Assembly: GCA_029098105.1 (NCBI GenBank)
Contig: JAQXNR010000035.1
Location: 1-45,085 of the forward strand
Direction: 5' to 3'
Source of the DNA: Lachnospiraceae bacterium
Lineage (GTDB): Bacteria; Bacillota; Clostridia; Lachnospirales; Lachnospiraceae
Length of the DNA: 45,085 nt
Under the pieces are notes generated by a model, which was not told where the DNA came from, made no database searches, and saw only the letters and a list, made by a program, of their open reading frames with translations. A program made the translations under genes and the position numbers. Shown piece by piece: positions 34,210-43,225 of this stretch (position 1 is its first letter; each line of letters opens with the position of its first letter).

Positions 34210-34983
34210 CTAATTGCATTTACAATTCTTCAATTCATCAAATACCACATCGTTTAACACTTTTATATATGTCCCCTTCATTCCTGATGATTTGGTTTCA
34301 ATTACACCTGCGCTTTCAAACTTGCGCAATGCGTTCACAATCACTGAACGGGTAATTCCAACCCGGTCTGCAATCCGACTCGCCACCAGAATCCCTTCCA
34401 TTCCATTCAACTCCTGAAAAATATGGAGAATTGCCTGTAACTCAGAATAGGACAATGTAGCAATCGCAGACTGTACAATCGCAACCTTGCGACTCTCCTC
34501 CTCGTTCTCTTCATTCACCGAACGCATCATCTCAAGACTGACCACGGTTGTACCATATTCACTCAAAATAATATCATCAATGGAATACGGTTCCGAATCC
34601 CGGTACATAAATACTGTCCCCAACCGCTCTCCAGCAATGTCAATCGGATTAATTATTGCCTGATAACCGGTTACCTCCTCGGCTTCAAACCCCAACGTCT
34701 CCAGATTCACATTCTCCTTGGTTGACAATACGCCCAGCAACCGCTCGTTCAGCATTTCATCAATATGGCTTCCCACTGCATTATTCAGCAGGTTCTCAAT
34801 CCGATGTACCTGCTCCTGATTGTATAATCCCAATATTTTACCTTTGAAACTTACAACAAGAACATTGGATTGCAGTATCTCGCCCAACACTTCACATATA
34901 TCATCAAATACCACTTTATGGGAATTATTGTTATGCAAAAGTTTGTTTATCTTACGAGTTTTATCTAATAACTGTACGCTCAT
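34210..34983 (-). CDS. codY: Global nutrient regulator CodY
   Basis: A 257-residue CodY, the GTP- and branched-chain amino acid-sensing repressor of Firmicutes. An N-terminal GAF domain (about 1-155) is followed by a winged helix with the highly conserved SRIADRVGITRSVIVNALRK (about 202-221) and MKGTYIKVLND. The N terminus (MSVQLLDKTRKINKLL) matches the family start. It sits directly ahead of flgB, as in Bacillus, where CodY also represses fla/che. Confidence 0.97.
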   Translation of the reverse strand: MSVQLLDKTRKINKLLHNNNSHKVVFDDICEVLGEILQSNVLVVSFKGKILGLYNQEQVHRIENLLNNAVGSHIDEMLNERLLGVLSTKENVNLETLGFEAEEVTGYQAIINPIDIAGERLGTVFMYRDSEPYSIDDIILSEYGTTVVSLEMMRSVNEENEEESRKVAIVQSAIATLSYSELQAILHIFQELNGMEGILVASRIADRVGITRSVIVNALRKFESAGVIETKSSGMKGTYIKVLNDVVFDELKNCKCN

Positions 34984-35050
34984 ATACCTTCCTCCACCAT
35001 CATCTCAACGAAGAACAAAAGTATACTAAAAATAATCCTAATACGAAATA

Positions 35051-35079
35051 ATTTTACCATATAAAAGATGGAATAACAA
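35051..35079 (-). promoter_or_regulatory. Candidate promoter of codY (and perhaps the flagellar operon)
   Basis: On the minus strand TTGTTA (35074-35079) and TAAAAT (35051-35056) are 17 bp apart, about 70-95 bp before codY. The -35 overlaps a TAACAA/TTGTTA inverted repeat (35074-35091) that may be the end of the topA transcript or an operator. Confidence 0.5.
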
Positions 35080-35114
35080 CCTTTTTTGTTAGAATCTTCA
35101 CAGAATACCCGTTT

Positions 35115-37244
35115 TCACGCCTCTTCCTGAGACGCAATATTGCACACATAACCGCAGTTTTCATCAGCACACTGCATCTTCTGCCCCTTAATCAGCATAT
35201 ACCCGTTGCACTTTGGACATCGTTCCTTTGCCGGGCGCTGCCAACTCATAAAATCACACTCAGGGTATCCAATACAACCATAATACTTTCGTCCCTTTTT
35301 GGTCTTTTTCAGCGCAATTTCTTGTCCACACTTCGGACAAGCAACCCCAATTTTCTCATAATGCGGTTTTGTATTGCTGCACTCCGGGAATCCGGGGCAA
35401 GCCAAAAACTTACCATACGGACCATATTTGACAACCATGTGCCGTCCGCATTTCTCACAGATAACATCCGTCACCTCATCTTCTATCTTTACCGCTTCCA
35501 GTTCCTTCTGGGCAATCTCAACCGCTTCATGAAGTTCCGGGTAATTGTTTCGAATAATCTCCTTCCAATCCATGGTTCCCTCTTCCACACAGTCTAGAAG
35601 GGTCTCAATGTTCGCCGTAAATGCCACATCCACAATGACCGGAAAGGCTTTTTTCATCATCTGGTTTACCGCTTCTCCTAATTCCGTAACACAAAGGCTC
35701 TTATTATCCTTTACTACATATCTTCTGGTAATCAGAGTATTGATTGTGGTGGAATAAGTACTGGGACGCCCAATTCCCAATTCTTCCATCGTTTTTACCA
35801 TCATCTGTTCCGTATATCTGGCAGGAGGCTGGGTAAAATGCTGTTTATCAGCAAGTTCTACATGTTCCAACAACATTCCTTTGCTCAACTTGCGCACTGC
35901 CGCATTCTCTTCCTTCTTCTCATCATCCAAATCATAAACCGCCAGAAATCCTTCGAATTTTAATTTGGAAGCAGACAGAGTAAAACGGTATTCCCCTGCG
36001 CCTATTTTCGCTGTAATTGTCTCGTACACAGCATTCTCCATCTGACTGGCAATAAAGCGATTGTAAATCAACTGGTAAAGCCGGAACAAATCCCGTGGTA
36101 GTTCTTCCTTCAATCGGACAGGATGCATGTCTATATAGGAAGGGCGGATTGCCTCGTGGGCATCCTGAATTCGTTTCTGATTCTGTACTTCCCGAACCGC
36201 TTTTGCCCGGTACTCTTCTCCAAAGTGCTCTACAATATAGTCCTTTGCCTGATTTCTCGCCTCTTCCGAAATTCGAACCGAATCCGTACGCAAATAAGTG
36301 ATTAAACCAATCGTTCCATGCCCTTTGACCGGAACCCCTTCGTAGAGTTGCTGAGCCAGTTGCATCGTTTTTTTTGTGGAAAAATTCAATTTTCGCGCCG
36401 CTTCCTGCTGCAAAGTACTAGTGGTAAAAGGCAATGGTCCCTTCTTAACCCGCTCTCCGGTTTTCATATCTTCTACGATATAATCCGCCTGTTCCAGTTT
36501 TTTCTTAATTTGTTCCATTTCCTCCCGGGAATGAATCTCAATCTTACCATTGGCATCTCCGGAAAACTTAGCAATCAGTGGTTTCTTTGCACCCTTTTCA
36601 AAAATCTCTGCGTCCAGCGTCCAATATTCCTGAGGAATAAAGGCGTTAATCTCTTCCTCTCTGTCACAAATAAGCCGCAGCACAACTGACTGTACCCGTC
36701 CAGCACTCAATCCCCGCTTGATTTTAACCCATAGCAACGGACTGATTTCGTAACCTACCAAACGGTCCAGAACTCTGCGCGCCTGCTGGGCGTCTACCAG
36801 ATTCATATCAATTTCCCTTGCATTTTTAATGGATTCCCGGACTGCGTTCTTGGTAATCTCATTAAAAGTAATACGGCTGCATTTTTTGTCCTGAAGCTGC
36901 AGGGCATTGGACAAATGCCAGCTAATTGCTTCTCCTTCACGGTCAGGGTCTGTTGCCAAATATACTTTATCCGCCTTTTTTACTTTCTTGCGGAGCATGG
37001 CAAGAACATCTCCTTTCCCTCGAATCGTAATATATTCGGGTTCAAAATCATGTTCTACATCAATTCCCATTTTACTTTTTGGCAAATCCTTTACATGTCC
37101 GGCAGAAGCGACCACCTCATAGGACGGTCCCAAAAACTTCTTGATTGTGGTTGCCTTTGTAGGTGATTCCACAATTACCAGATTCATCCCACGCTTTTTC
37201 CCGGTTTTTCTGCCTTTGGCAGAAGAAGATTTTTTAACTGGCAT
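35115..37244 (-). CDS. topA: DNA topoisomerase I TopA
   Basis: A 709-residue type IA topoisomerase that relaxes negative supercoils. A Lys-rich start (1-19) leads to the Toprim domain (IVESPTKATTIKKFLG; acidic DPDREGEAISWH at 99-110); the catalytic Tyr317 lies in TYLRTDSVRIS. Three C-terminal C4 zinc-ribbon motifs end the protein (CEKCGRHM, CPKCGQEI, CPKCNGYM). Full family length. It follows dprA by 30 bp and likely shares its transcript. Confidence 0.97.
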   Translation of the reverse strand: MPVKKSSSAKGRKTGKKRGMNLVIVESPTKATTIKKFLGPSYEVVASAGHVKDLPKSKMGIDVEHDFEPEYITIRGKGDVLAMLRKKVKKADKVYLATDPDREGEAISWHLSNALQLQDKKCSRITFNEITKNAVRESIKNAREIDMNLVDAQQARRVLDRLVGYEISPLLWVKIKRGLSAGRVQSVVLRLICDREEEINAFIPQEYWTLDAEIFEKGAKKPLIAKFSGDANGKIEIHSREEMEQIKKKLEQADYIVEDMKTGERVKKGPLPFTTSTLQQEAARKLNFSTKKTMQLAQQLYEGVPVKGHGTIGLITYLRTDSVRISEEARNQAKDYIVEHFGEEYRAKAVREVQNQKRIQDAHEAIRPSYIDMHPVRLKEELPRDLFRLYQLIYNRFIASQMENAVYETITAKIGAGEYRFTLSASKLKFEGFLAVYDLDDEKKEENAAVRKLSKGMLLEHVELADKQHFTQPPARYTEQMMVKTMEELGIGRPSTYSTTINTLITRRYVVKDNKSLCVTELGEAVNQMMKKAFPVIVDVAFTANIETLLDCVEEGTMDWKEIIRNNYPELHEAVEIAQKELEAVKIEDEVTDVICEKCGRHMVVKYGPYGKFLACPGFPECSNTKPHYEKIGVACPKCGQEIALKKTKKGRKYYGCIGYPECDFMSWQRPAKERCPKCNGYMLIKGQKMQCADENCGYVCNIASQEEA

Positions 37245-37274
37245 ATTTCTTACTCCTCAAAATAATCTATCCTA

Positions 37275-38360
37275 TTATAATGCAACACTGAAATAATTCT
37301 GACCGACCTGCCTTATATATCCCTGTTGTTCCAACTGCATCAGAACCGGAATCAGTTGCGCTATCGTAAGACCAGTCTCCTCCAGAATCGCATCCACATG
37401 TTTGGGTTCCAAACGCATTACACTATACACCATTTTTTCAATCTTTACAAGTGTGTTCTTAGAATGTATCTGAAAACTGGGGGAATTATCAGATATTTCG
37501 CCCCATTCCTCCAAAATATCCTCCACTTTTGTGACCAATTTGGCACCACTTTGAATCATCTGGTTACAGCCCTCACACAATTCATCTCCAACTCTTCCCG
37601 GCAGAGCAAAAATATCCCGACCTAACTCCAATCCCTGGTCCACAGTAATCAGAGAACCACTCTTTTTTCTTGCCTGTACCACCAGAATCCCATCTGCCAT
37701 TGCTGCAATCAGGCGATTGCGTACTGGAAACAATCCAGGTTTCGGAGCAATATCCAAACCGTATTCCGACATAATACCGCCATTCTGTGCTAACTTACCA
37801 TATAATCGGTAATTCTCTTTTGGGTAACAAATATTAATTCCACTTCCCAGAATTCCCAGAGTATATCCACCAACTTCCAACGCCCCCCGATGGGCCTGTC
37901 CATCCACTCCATAAGCCAGACCACTGATGACTCCGATGCCTGCCCCCGCCAGTTCCCGGGAAAAATAAAATGCCAGTTCTCTTCCATAGTCATCTGCATT
38001 CCGCGCTCCCACCACCGCGATTGTCCTCTGCTTTTCCCGGGGAAGACTGCCCTTTAAATACAAACCATAGGGGGCATCAAACAATTGAAGCAGTCGCTTT
38101 GGGTATCCGGGATGCCCCTGCCACATAAAAATAATATTCCGGTCTGAAAGCCGCTTCAGCTGCTCCCGTACCCGCCCGGGATTCCGGGAACGGACCAGAG
38201 CATCCAACTGTGACGCTGTCAGACACCGTTTCCATTCTTTCTCCGTAGTTTCATACACTTTCTGCGGAGAACCAAATTGCTCCAACAGTTTGTCAATTGT
38301 TTTTCTTCCAATTCCCGGAATCGTATTCAACCAAAACCAAAATTCTTCTTCTGAATTCAT
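37275..38360 (-). CDS. dprA: DNA processing protein DprA (Smf)
   Basis: A 361-residue DprA, which loads RecA on incoming single-stranded DNA. A helix-hairpin-helix/SAM-like N-terminal part (NTIPGIGRKTIDKLL) is followed by the Rossmann DNA_processg_A domain (VVGARNADDYG, ISGLAYGVDGQAHRGAL, LGSGINICYPKEN) and a C-terminal winged helix (DAILEETGLTIAQLIPVLMQLEQ). It lies between comM and topA, the order smf-topA being shared with Bacillus. Confidence 0.95.
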   Translation of the reverse strand: MNSEEEFWFWLNTIPGIGRKTIDKLLEQFGSPQKVYETTEKEWKRCLTASQLDALVRSRNPGRVREQLKRLSDRNIIFMWQGHPGYPKRLLQLFDAPYGLYLKGSLPREKQRTIAVVGARNADDYGRELAFYFSRELAGAGIGVISGLAYGVDGQAHRGALEVGGYTLGILGSGINICYPKENYRLYGKLAQNGGIMSEYGLDIAPKPGLFPVRNRLIAAMADGILVVQARKKSGSLITVDQGLELGRDIFALPGRVGDELCEGCNQMIQSGAKLVTKVEDILEEWGEISDNSPSFQIHSKNTLVKIEKMVYSVMRLEPKHVDAILEETGLTIAQLIPVLMQLEQQGYIRQVGQNYFSVAL

Positions 38361-38374
38361 CCCCTCACCCCTTT

Positions 38375-39928
38375 CTATTCCGAATCCGGAAACATATTCT
38401 TCAGATTCCCATTGTGGTATGCAATCGCTTCACAAAGGTGAGACTGCCGGATTGTGTCGCTCTCCGCCAAATCTGCAATCGTTCTCGCTACCCGTAATAT
38501 CCTGTGGTACGTCCGGGCACTAAAATCAAAGCGCCCCATCGCCTGTTTCATAAATGCCTCTCCCTCTTCATCCAGAAAACAGAACTGTTCCAACTGTTTT
38601 GCAGAAAGTTGGGAATTGAACACAATACCACTATTTTGGTAGCGCTCCCGCTGGAGCAGCTGTGCCCGCGTCACTCTGCCACGAATCTGCTGTGAAGACT
38701 CCGCTGACTTTCGACTGTGTAGTTGCTCATAGGAGACAGGACGTGTCTGTACACACAAATCAATCCGGTCCAGTAACGGCTGACTCACTTTAGACAAATA
38801 CCGCTGAATCTGTCCCTCGGAACACCGGCACCGCATCCGGTCCGGGTAATATCCGCACAGGCAGGGATTCATTGCCGCCACCAGCATAAAATCACTGGGA
38901 AAAGTATAGGCAGCCTGTAACCGGGAAACGGTAACTCTGCCTTCTTCTAACGGCTGCCGCATTGCCTCAATAACCTCCCTCTTAAACTCTGGAAGTTCAT
39001 CCAGAAACAATATTCCCTTATGGGCAAGACTCATCTCGCCGGGAAGGGGACTTCTCCCACCACCAGTCACCGCAGTACAGGACACAGTATGGTGAGGTGC
39101 CCGGAAAGGTCTTCGGGTAATCAGTGACTCCCCCTCCCCAAGCAGCCCTCTCACACTGTAAATCTTTGTCAGTTCAATACTCTCAGCCAGAGTCAGCCCA
39201 GGCAGAATAGAAGGAAGACACTGTGCCATCATAGACTTACCCGCCCCGGGCGGACCAACCAGCAATATGTTATGAAATCCTGCTGCAGCAATTTCCAAAG
39301 CCCGCTTGACAAAATCCTGCCCTGCAATCTCAGAAAAATCCCGCTGGTAATTCCTTTCCAATGAAAACAACCCCCGCACATCCACCTGTGCCGGGGTAAT
39401 CTCTTCTATTCCCTGTTCCTGTGCCAGAAAAAAGGAAACCGCTTCCTTCAGACTGCGCACTCCATATACTCGTATTCCTTCCACTACTGCCCCTTCCTGT
39501 ACATTGGAGCAAGGCACAATTGCCTTGGAAATTCCACAAGAAAAAGCATGGGAAAGCATTGGAAGCACTCCATTCACAGAACGAACTTCTCCATTCAATC
39601 CCAGTTCTCCCAGCACCAGATATCCTTCCACCTGTTTCTGGGGAACTGCACCGATTGCAACTAAAATTGCTATGGCAATCGCCAAATCAAAGGCAGAGCC
39701 TTCCTTATGCAAATCTGCCGGAGACAAATTCACAGTAATGCGCTTCGCCGGCAGAAGAAAACCAGAATTCTTCAAAGCGGTTCGCACCCGTTCCCGGGAT
39801 TCCCGCACAGCAAAACCCAGGTAACCCACCATATCAAACACCGGCAGTCCACTGCTCACGTCCACTTCTACACCAACTGAACAGCCCTCTACACCACACA
39901 CCGTTCCACTTAAAACCCAACTATACAT
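38375..39928 (-). CDS. comM: ComM/YifB-type Mg-chelatase-like AAA+ ATPase
   Basis: A 517-residue protein with an N-terminal S5-fold/ChlI-like domain (about 1-180), an AAA+ core with Walker A GPPGAGKSMMAQ and Walker B ILFLDELPEF, and a C-terminal Mg_chelatase_C part (FDFSARTYHRILRVARTIADL). ComM is a branch-migration helicase in transformation in Vibrio. The ATG at 39928 has AGGAG 5 nt upstream; the frame opens nine codons earlier without a site. Next to dprA, so the pair may handle taken-up DNA. Confidence 0.93.
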   Translation of the reverse strand: MYSWVLSGTVCGVEGCSVGVEVDVSSGLPVFDMVGYLGFAVRESRERVRTALKNSGFLLPAKRITVNLSPADLHKEGSAFDLAIAIAILVAIGAVPQKQVEGYLVLGELGLNGEVRSVNGVLPMLSHAFSCGISKAIVPCSNVQEGAVVEGIRVYGVRSLKEAVSFFLAQEQGIEEITPAQVDVRGLFSLERNYQRDFSEIAGQDFVKRALEIAAAGFHNILLVGPPGAGKSMMAQCLPSILPGLTLAESIELTKIYSVRGLLGEGESLITRRPFRAPHHTVSCTAVTGGGRSPLPGEMSLAHKGILFLDELPEFKREVIEAMRQPLEEGRVTVSRLQAAYTFPSDFMLVAAMNPCLCGYYPDRMRCRCSEGQIQRYLSKVSQPLLDRIDLCVQTRPVSYEQLHSRKSAESSQQIRGRVTRAQLLQRERYQNSGIVFNSQLSAKQLEQFCFLDEEGEAFMKQAMGRFDFSARTYHRILRVARTIADLAESDTIRQSHLCEAIAYHNGNLKNMFPDSE

Positions 39929-40002
39929 ATACGCTCCTTGTCTCTCCGGGTACAAAAGGCGTATTTCAATAGTATCATATTTGTTACGTGTTGTAAAGGA
40001 AT

Positions 40003-40476
40003 TTATTTTTCCTTTTCTTTTTCTGTTTTGCTCAAAATCTTTTTAATCTCATTCATAAACGTGTTCACGTCCTTAAATTCCCGATACACAGAAGCAAACC
40101 GGACGTAAGCAACTTCCTCCAAATCCATCAGCCGTTCCATTACAATCTCACCGATTACAGAACTTTCAATCTCCTTCAATTCCATATTAAAAATCCGGTT
40201 CTCAATGTCATCTACCGCCCGCTCAATCTCTCCCACAGAAACCGGACGTTTATGGCAGGAACGCAAAATTCCCCGCTCAATCTTAGAGCGGTCATAAGTC
40301 TCCCGGGTATTGTCCTTTTTGATGACAACCAACGGAATGGATTCAATTTTTTCATAGGTAGTAAACCGTTTTCCACATTTTTCACATTCCCTGCGTCGCC
40401 GGATGGAATTGTTGTCATCCGCCGGACGGGAATCAATTACTTTCGTATTCTCATGGGCACAAAATGGGCATTTCAT
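40003..40476 (-). CDS. nrdR: Ribonucleotide reductase regulator NrdR
   Basis: A 157-residue NrdR, the nucleotide-sensing repressor of ribonucleotide reductase genes. The zinc ribbon is Cys3/Cys6/Cys31/Cys34 with the RRRRECEKCGKRFTTYE segment, followed by an ATP-cone domain (VVIKKDNTRETYDRSKIERGI). AAGGAG precedes the ATG. No nrd gene is in the window. Confidence 0.97.
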   Translation of the reverse strand: MKCPFCAHENTKVIDSRPADDNNSIRRRRECEKCGKRFTTYEKIESIPLVVIKKDNTRETYDRSKIERGILRSCHKRPVSVGEIERAVDDIENRIFNMELKEIESSVIGEIVMERLMDLEEVAYVRFASVYREFKDVNTFMNEIKKILSKTEKEKEK

Positions 40477-40527
40477 ATATTTTCTCCTTTCGGGCGCGCC
40501 GAATCTGAACTGTATTTATATAAAATA

Positions 40528-40557
40528 ATTATAGTGTTTTTTTCTATCATCGGTCAA
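40528..40557 (-). promoter_or_regulatory. Promoter of nrdR and following genes
   Basis: On the minus strand TTGACC (40552-40557) and a perfect TATAAT (40528-40533) are 18 bp apart, about 50-80 bp before nrdR. A half NrdR-box-like ATAGTGT (plus strand, 40531-40537) overlaps the -10 box. Confidence 0.65.
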
Positions 40558-40565
40558 GAAAAATT

Positions 40566-40820
40566 TTATTTTTTCAGTTTCGGCGGCTTCATCGGAAGAT
40601 TTACCACAATTGCATCCGGTCCAATCCGTACAATATCACAAAAGGGAATCTCCACTACCTTTCCGCCACAAAAACAACCGAAAAGAAGCCCCGGCTCCGG
40701 AACGATCAGACACTTAATCTGACCACTTACCGGGCAGAATTCCAAATCCGTTACAAAGCCCATTTTTACACCATTGCAACAGTTAATCACCTCTTTGCAT
40801 TTTAAATCCCGAAAGGTCAT
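40566..40820 (-). CDS. YlmC/YmxH family PRC-barrel protein
   Basis: An 84-residue PRC-barrel protein of the YlmC/YmxH type (FRDLKCKEVINCCNGVKMGFVTDLEF, then IPFCDIVRIGPDAIVV). Members are linked to sporulation in spore formers, though no molecular role is known. It has a single AAGGAAG site before the ATG and stands apart from nrdR by 89 bp that hold the nrdR promoter. Confidence 0.92.
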   Translation of the reverse strand: MTFRDLKCKEVINCCNGVKMGFVTDLEFCPVSGQIKCLIVPEPGLLFGCFCGGKVVEIPFCDIVRIGPDAIVVNLPMKPPKLKK

Positions 40821-40926
40821 GTCAGCGCTTCCTTTTTCATATATTTTTCACACAAAAAACCCTACCATTTTATTCGTTCTATGATAAAATAATAGTATTA
40901 TATTTTATTCAGAAAGTTGGTTTCCT

Positions 40927-41817
40927 ATGTCAAAGAAAAACAAAAAAAAGAAAAAAGAACAGCGTCAACGGCAAAATGCCAATATAACCCCTTCTATTTT
41001 AGAAGAGAAAAATGCAGCAACCAGCCGCATCGAAGCGGAACAGGAAAAACAGCAACTGACACCCAAACCTGCTGAGAAAAAGCGCACACCAGAGGAGATT
41101 GCCGCCGAGGCCAATATGACTTCCTGGCAGCGCTACAAGAAAAGTCTGCGGGACAGTTGGCAGTTAGAAAAGGACACCATGGCAACGATGGATACCCGTC
41201 GGGAAAAGGTGGGTTATTTCATTTACTACCACAAGTGGCAGATTCTTGTTACTCTGCTGGTAGTATTTACCTTTGTCTATGGTCTTCATGCCATTGTGAC
41301 TCATAAAGATTATGCTTTTAACTGTGTCGTCGTCAACGATTCTTATAATGAAACGTTCCCGACCGTACTGGAGTCGGAAATCAAAAACAGCATCGACTAC
41401 GATTCCAGCAAATATATGATTGGAGTCAACTGTTTTTCTACTGACATCAGCAATTATGATCCGGGATACTACGGTGGTGATTCCGGCTGTCAAAGTATTT
41501 TTACCCAAATGACAGACTACCTGATTGACACTATGATCGCAGACCAGGACGTGATTGAATGGTTCTCTGAAGATGACAACTTCTGTAATCTTGAGGACAC
41601 CCTGCCCAGTGATATGTATAAGGAACTGGAACCTTACATCATCCTCTGCAAAGACACTTCCGGTGAGGAACATCCCTATGCACTGGACATCTCCAAAACC
41701 CGTTTATATAAGGAAGGAAAAAGTAACCTTGCAACACCCTCTATTGCCATTTACAATACAACCCGGCATCTGGAGGATGCAATTGCACTTATTAAGAATA
41801 TTTTTGATTTAGAATAA
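40927..41817 (+). CDS. Single-pass membrane protein of unknown function
   Basis: A 296-residue protein. The first 95 or so residues are strongly basic and Gln/Glu-rich (K-rich start KKNKKKKKEQRQRQ, coiled-coil-like after), then one TM (about 104-127, WQILVTLLVVFTFVYGLHAIV) and a 170-residue outer domain rich in Asp and Tyr. This is an N-in, C-out layout. I recognise no family. There is no good ribosome binding site before the ATG (AGAAAG only). It lies ahead of glmM, so it may belong to envelope metabolism. Confidence 0.85.
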   Translation: MSKKNKKKKKEQRQRQNANITPSILEEKNAATSRIEAEQEKQQLTPKPAEKKRTPEEIAAEANMTSWQRYKKSLRDSWQLEKDTMATMDTRREKVGYFIYYHKWQILVTLLVVFTFVYGLHAIVTHKDYAFNCVVVNDSYNETFPTVLESEIKNSIDYDSSKYMIGVNCFSTDISNYDPGYYGGDSGCQSIFTQMTDYLIDTMIADQDVIEWFSEDDNFCNLEDTLPSDMYKELEPYIILCKDTSGEEHPYALDISKTRLYKEGKSNLATPSIAIYNTTRHLEDAIALIKNIFDLE

Positions 41818-41840
41818 AAAGAAAAACAGGAGGGGATTTT

Positions 41841-43184
41841 ATGGGAAAGTATTTTGGAACAGATGGATTTCGCGGCGAAGCAAATGTCAACTTAACCTCT
41901 ACCCATGCCTACCGTATCGGAAGATATTTGGGTTATTATTTCAGTAAAAACCGCCCAGCGAGGATTGTAATCGGAAAGGACACCCGGTTGTCCGGTTATA
42001 TGTTTGAATATGCTCTTGTCGCCGGACTGATGGCAAGCGGTGCCAAAACCTACCTTCTTCATGTGGCACCCACACCTTGTGTTTCCTATAATGTCAAAGA
42101 AGAACAATTTGACTGTGGAATTATGATTTCCGCCAGCCACAATCCTTATTATGACAACGGAATCAAAATCATCGATGCCGATGGACATAAAATTCCAGCA
42201 CAATTGGAAGAAGAAATCGAACAGTACATAGATGCTCCTAACGACGATTTACCTTTGGTCACCAAGAATGCCATCGGTAAAACCATTGATTTTTCCATTG
42301 GGCGCGCTCACTACTTAAGGCATTTACAGAGCCTGCCCTCCCACAGTTGGGAAGGTCTACGGGTAGGAATTGACTGTGCCAACGGTGCTGCCAGTTCTCT
42401 TGCCAAACCGCTTTTTACCCAGATGGGAGCACAGGTATATGTCATTCACAACAAACCCAACGGAACCAATATTAACAAAAATTGTGGTTCCACCCATACC
42501 GAATCCCTGCAAACCTTTGTAAAAGACAATGGTTTGGACATTGGTTTCGCCTACGACGGAGATGCAGACCGCTGCTTTGCCGTAGACAATACCGGACGGC
42601 TGGTAAATGGGGATTTAATTATGTACCTGTGCGCATCCTATTTTCATCGCCAAGGGTGTCTGAACAAAAACACTGTAGTATCCACGCTAATTTCCAACAT
42701 CGGGCTTCGTCTTGCCCTAAACGCCCAGGGAATCGAACTGGTTCAAACGGATGTAGGTGACAAATATGTTTCCGAATGCATGGTTAAAAATGGCTACAAC
42801 CTGGGTGGCGAGCAAACCGGGCATATTATTTTGGGTGATTATGCCCAGACCGGGGACGGACTTCTCACTTCTCTGATGCTTATGGAAATTCTGGCCTCAG
42901 AAAAAAGTTCTCTCTCCGATTTGCTGGAGGGAATCCAAATTTTTCCCCAACTCAACGTAAATGTCCCCGTCACCGACAAACAACTTGCCTATGAGGACGA
43001 AGATTTACAAAAAACAGTGTCCGCCATCACGAAAGAACTGGGTGCAGAAGGACGGGTAATTGTGCGTCAAAGCGGTACAGAACCCCTCTTGCGCTTAATG
43101 GTAGAGGGAAAGAATGACACAATTTGTCAGACCCATATTGACCATTTAATGGCAGTATTGACAGCAAAGGGGTATGTTTATTAA
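41841..43184 (+). CDS. glmM: Phosphoglucosamine mutase GlmM
   Basis: A 447-residue GlmM that makes glucosamine-1-phosphate from the 6-phosphate on the way to UDP-GlcNAc and peptidoglycan. The start GKYFGTDGFRG, phospho-serine loop (Ser99 in ISASHNPYYDNGIK), metal loop DGDADRC, sugar loop GGEQTGHII and phosphate loop RQSGTEPLLRLMVEG are all intact. GGAGGGG lies 6 nt before the ATG. It follows the unknown membrane protein gene by 23 bp. Confidence 0.95.
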   Translation: MGKYFGTDGFRGEANVNLTSTHAYRIGRYLGYYFSKNRPARIVIGKDTRLSGYMFEYALVAGLMASGAKTYLLHVAPTPCVSYNVKEEQFDCGIMISASHNPYYDNGIKIIDADGHKIPAQLEEEIEQYIDAPNDDLPLVTKNAIGKTIDFSIGRAHYLRHLQSLPSHSWEGLRVGIDCANGAASSLAKPLFTQMGAQVYVIHNKPNGTNINKNCGSTHTESLQTFVKDNGLDIGFAYDGDADRCFAVDNTGRLVNGDLIMYLCASYFHRQGCLNKNTVVSTLISNIGLRLALNAQGIELVQTDVGDKYVSECMVKNGYNLGGEQTGHIILGDYAQTGDGLLTSLMLMEILASEKSSLSDLLEGIQIFPQLNVNVPVTDKQLAYEDEDLQKTVSAITKELGAEGRVIVRQSGTEPLLRLMVEGKNDTICQTHIDHLMAVLTAKGYVY

Positions 43185-43225
43185 AATAACATATATAATG
43201 ATGTGACAGAAAGGAAGAAAGAAAC

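Noticed and set aside
34984-35114. c-di-GMP or other riboswitch before codY/flgB
   Set aside because: The 131-bp gap is AT-rich and lacks any conserved riboswitch core I can recognise; only a promoter candidate and a short inverted repeat are visible.
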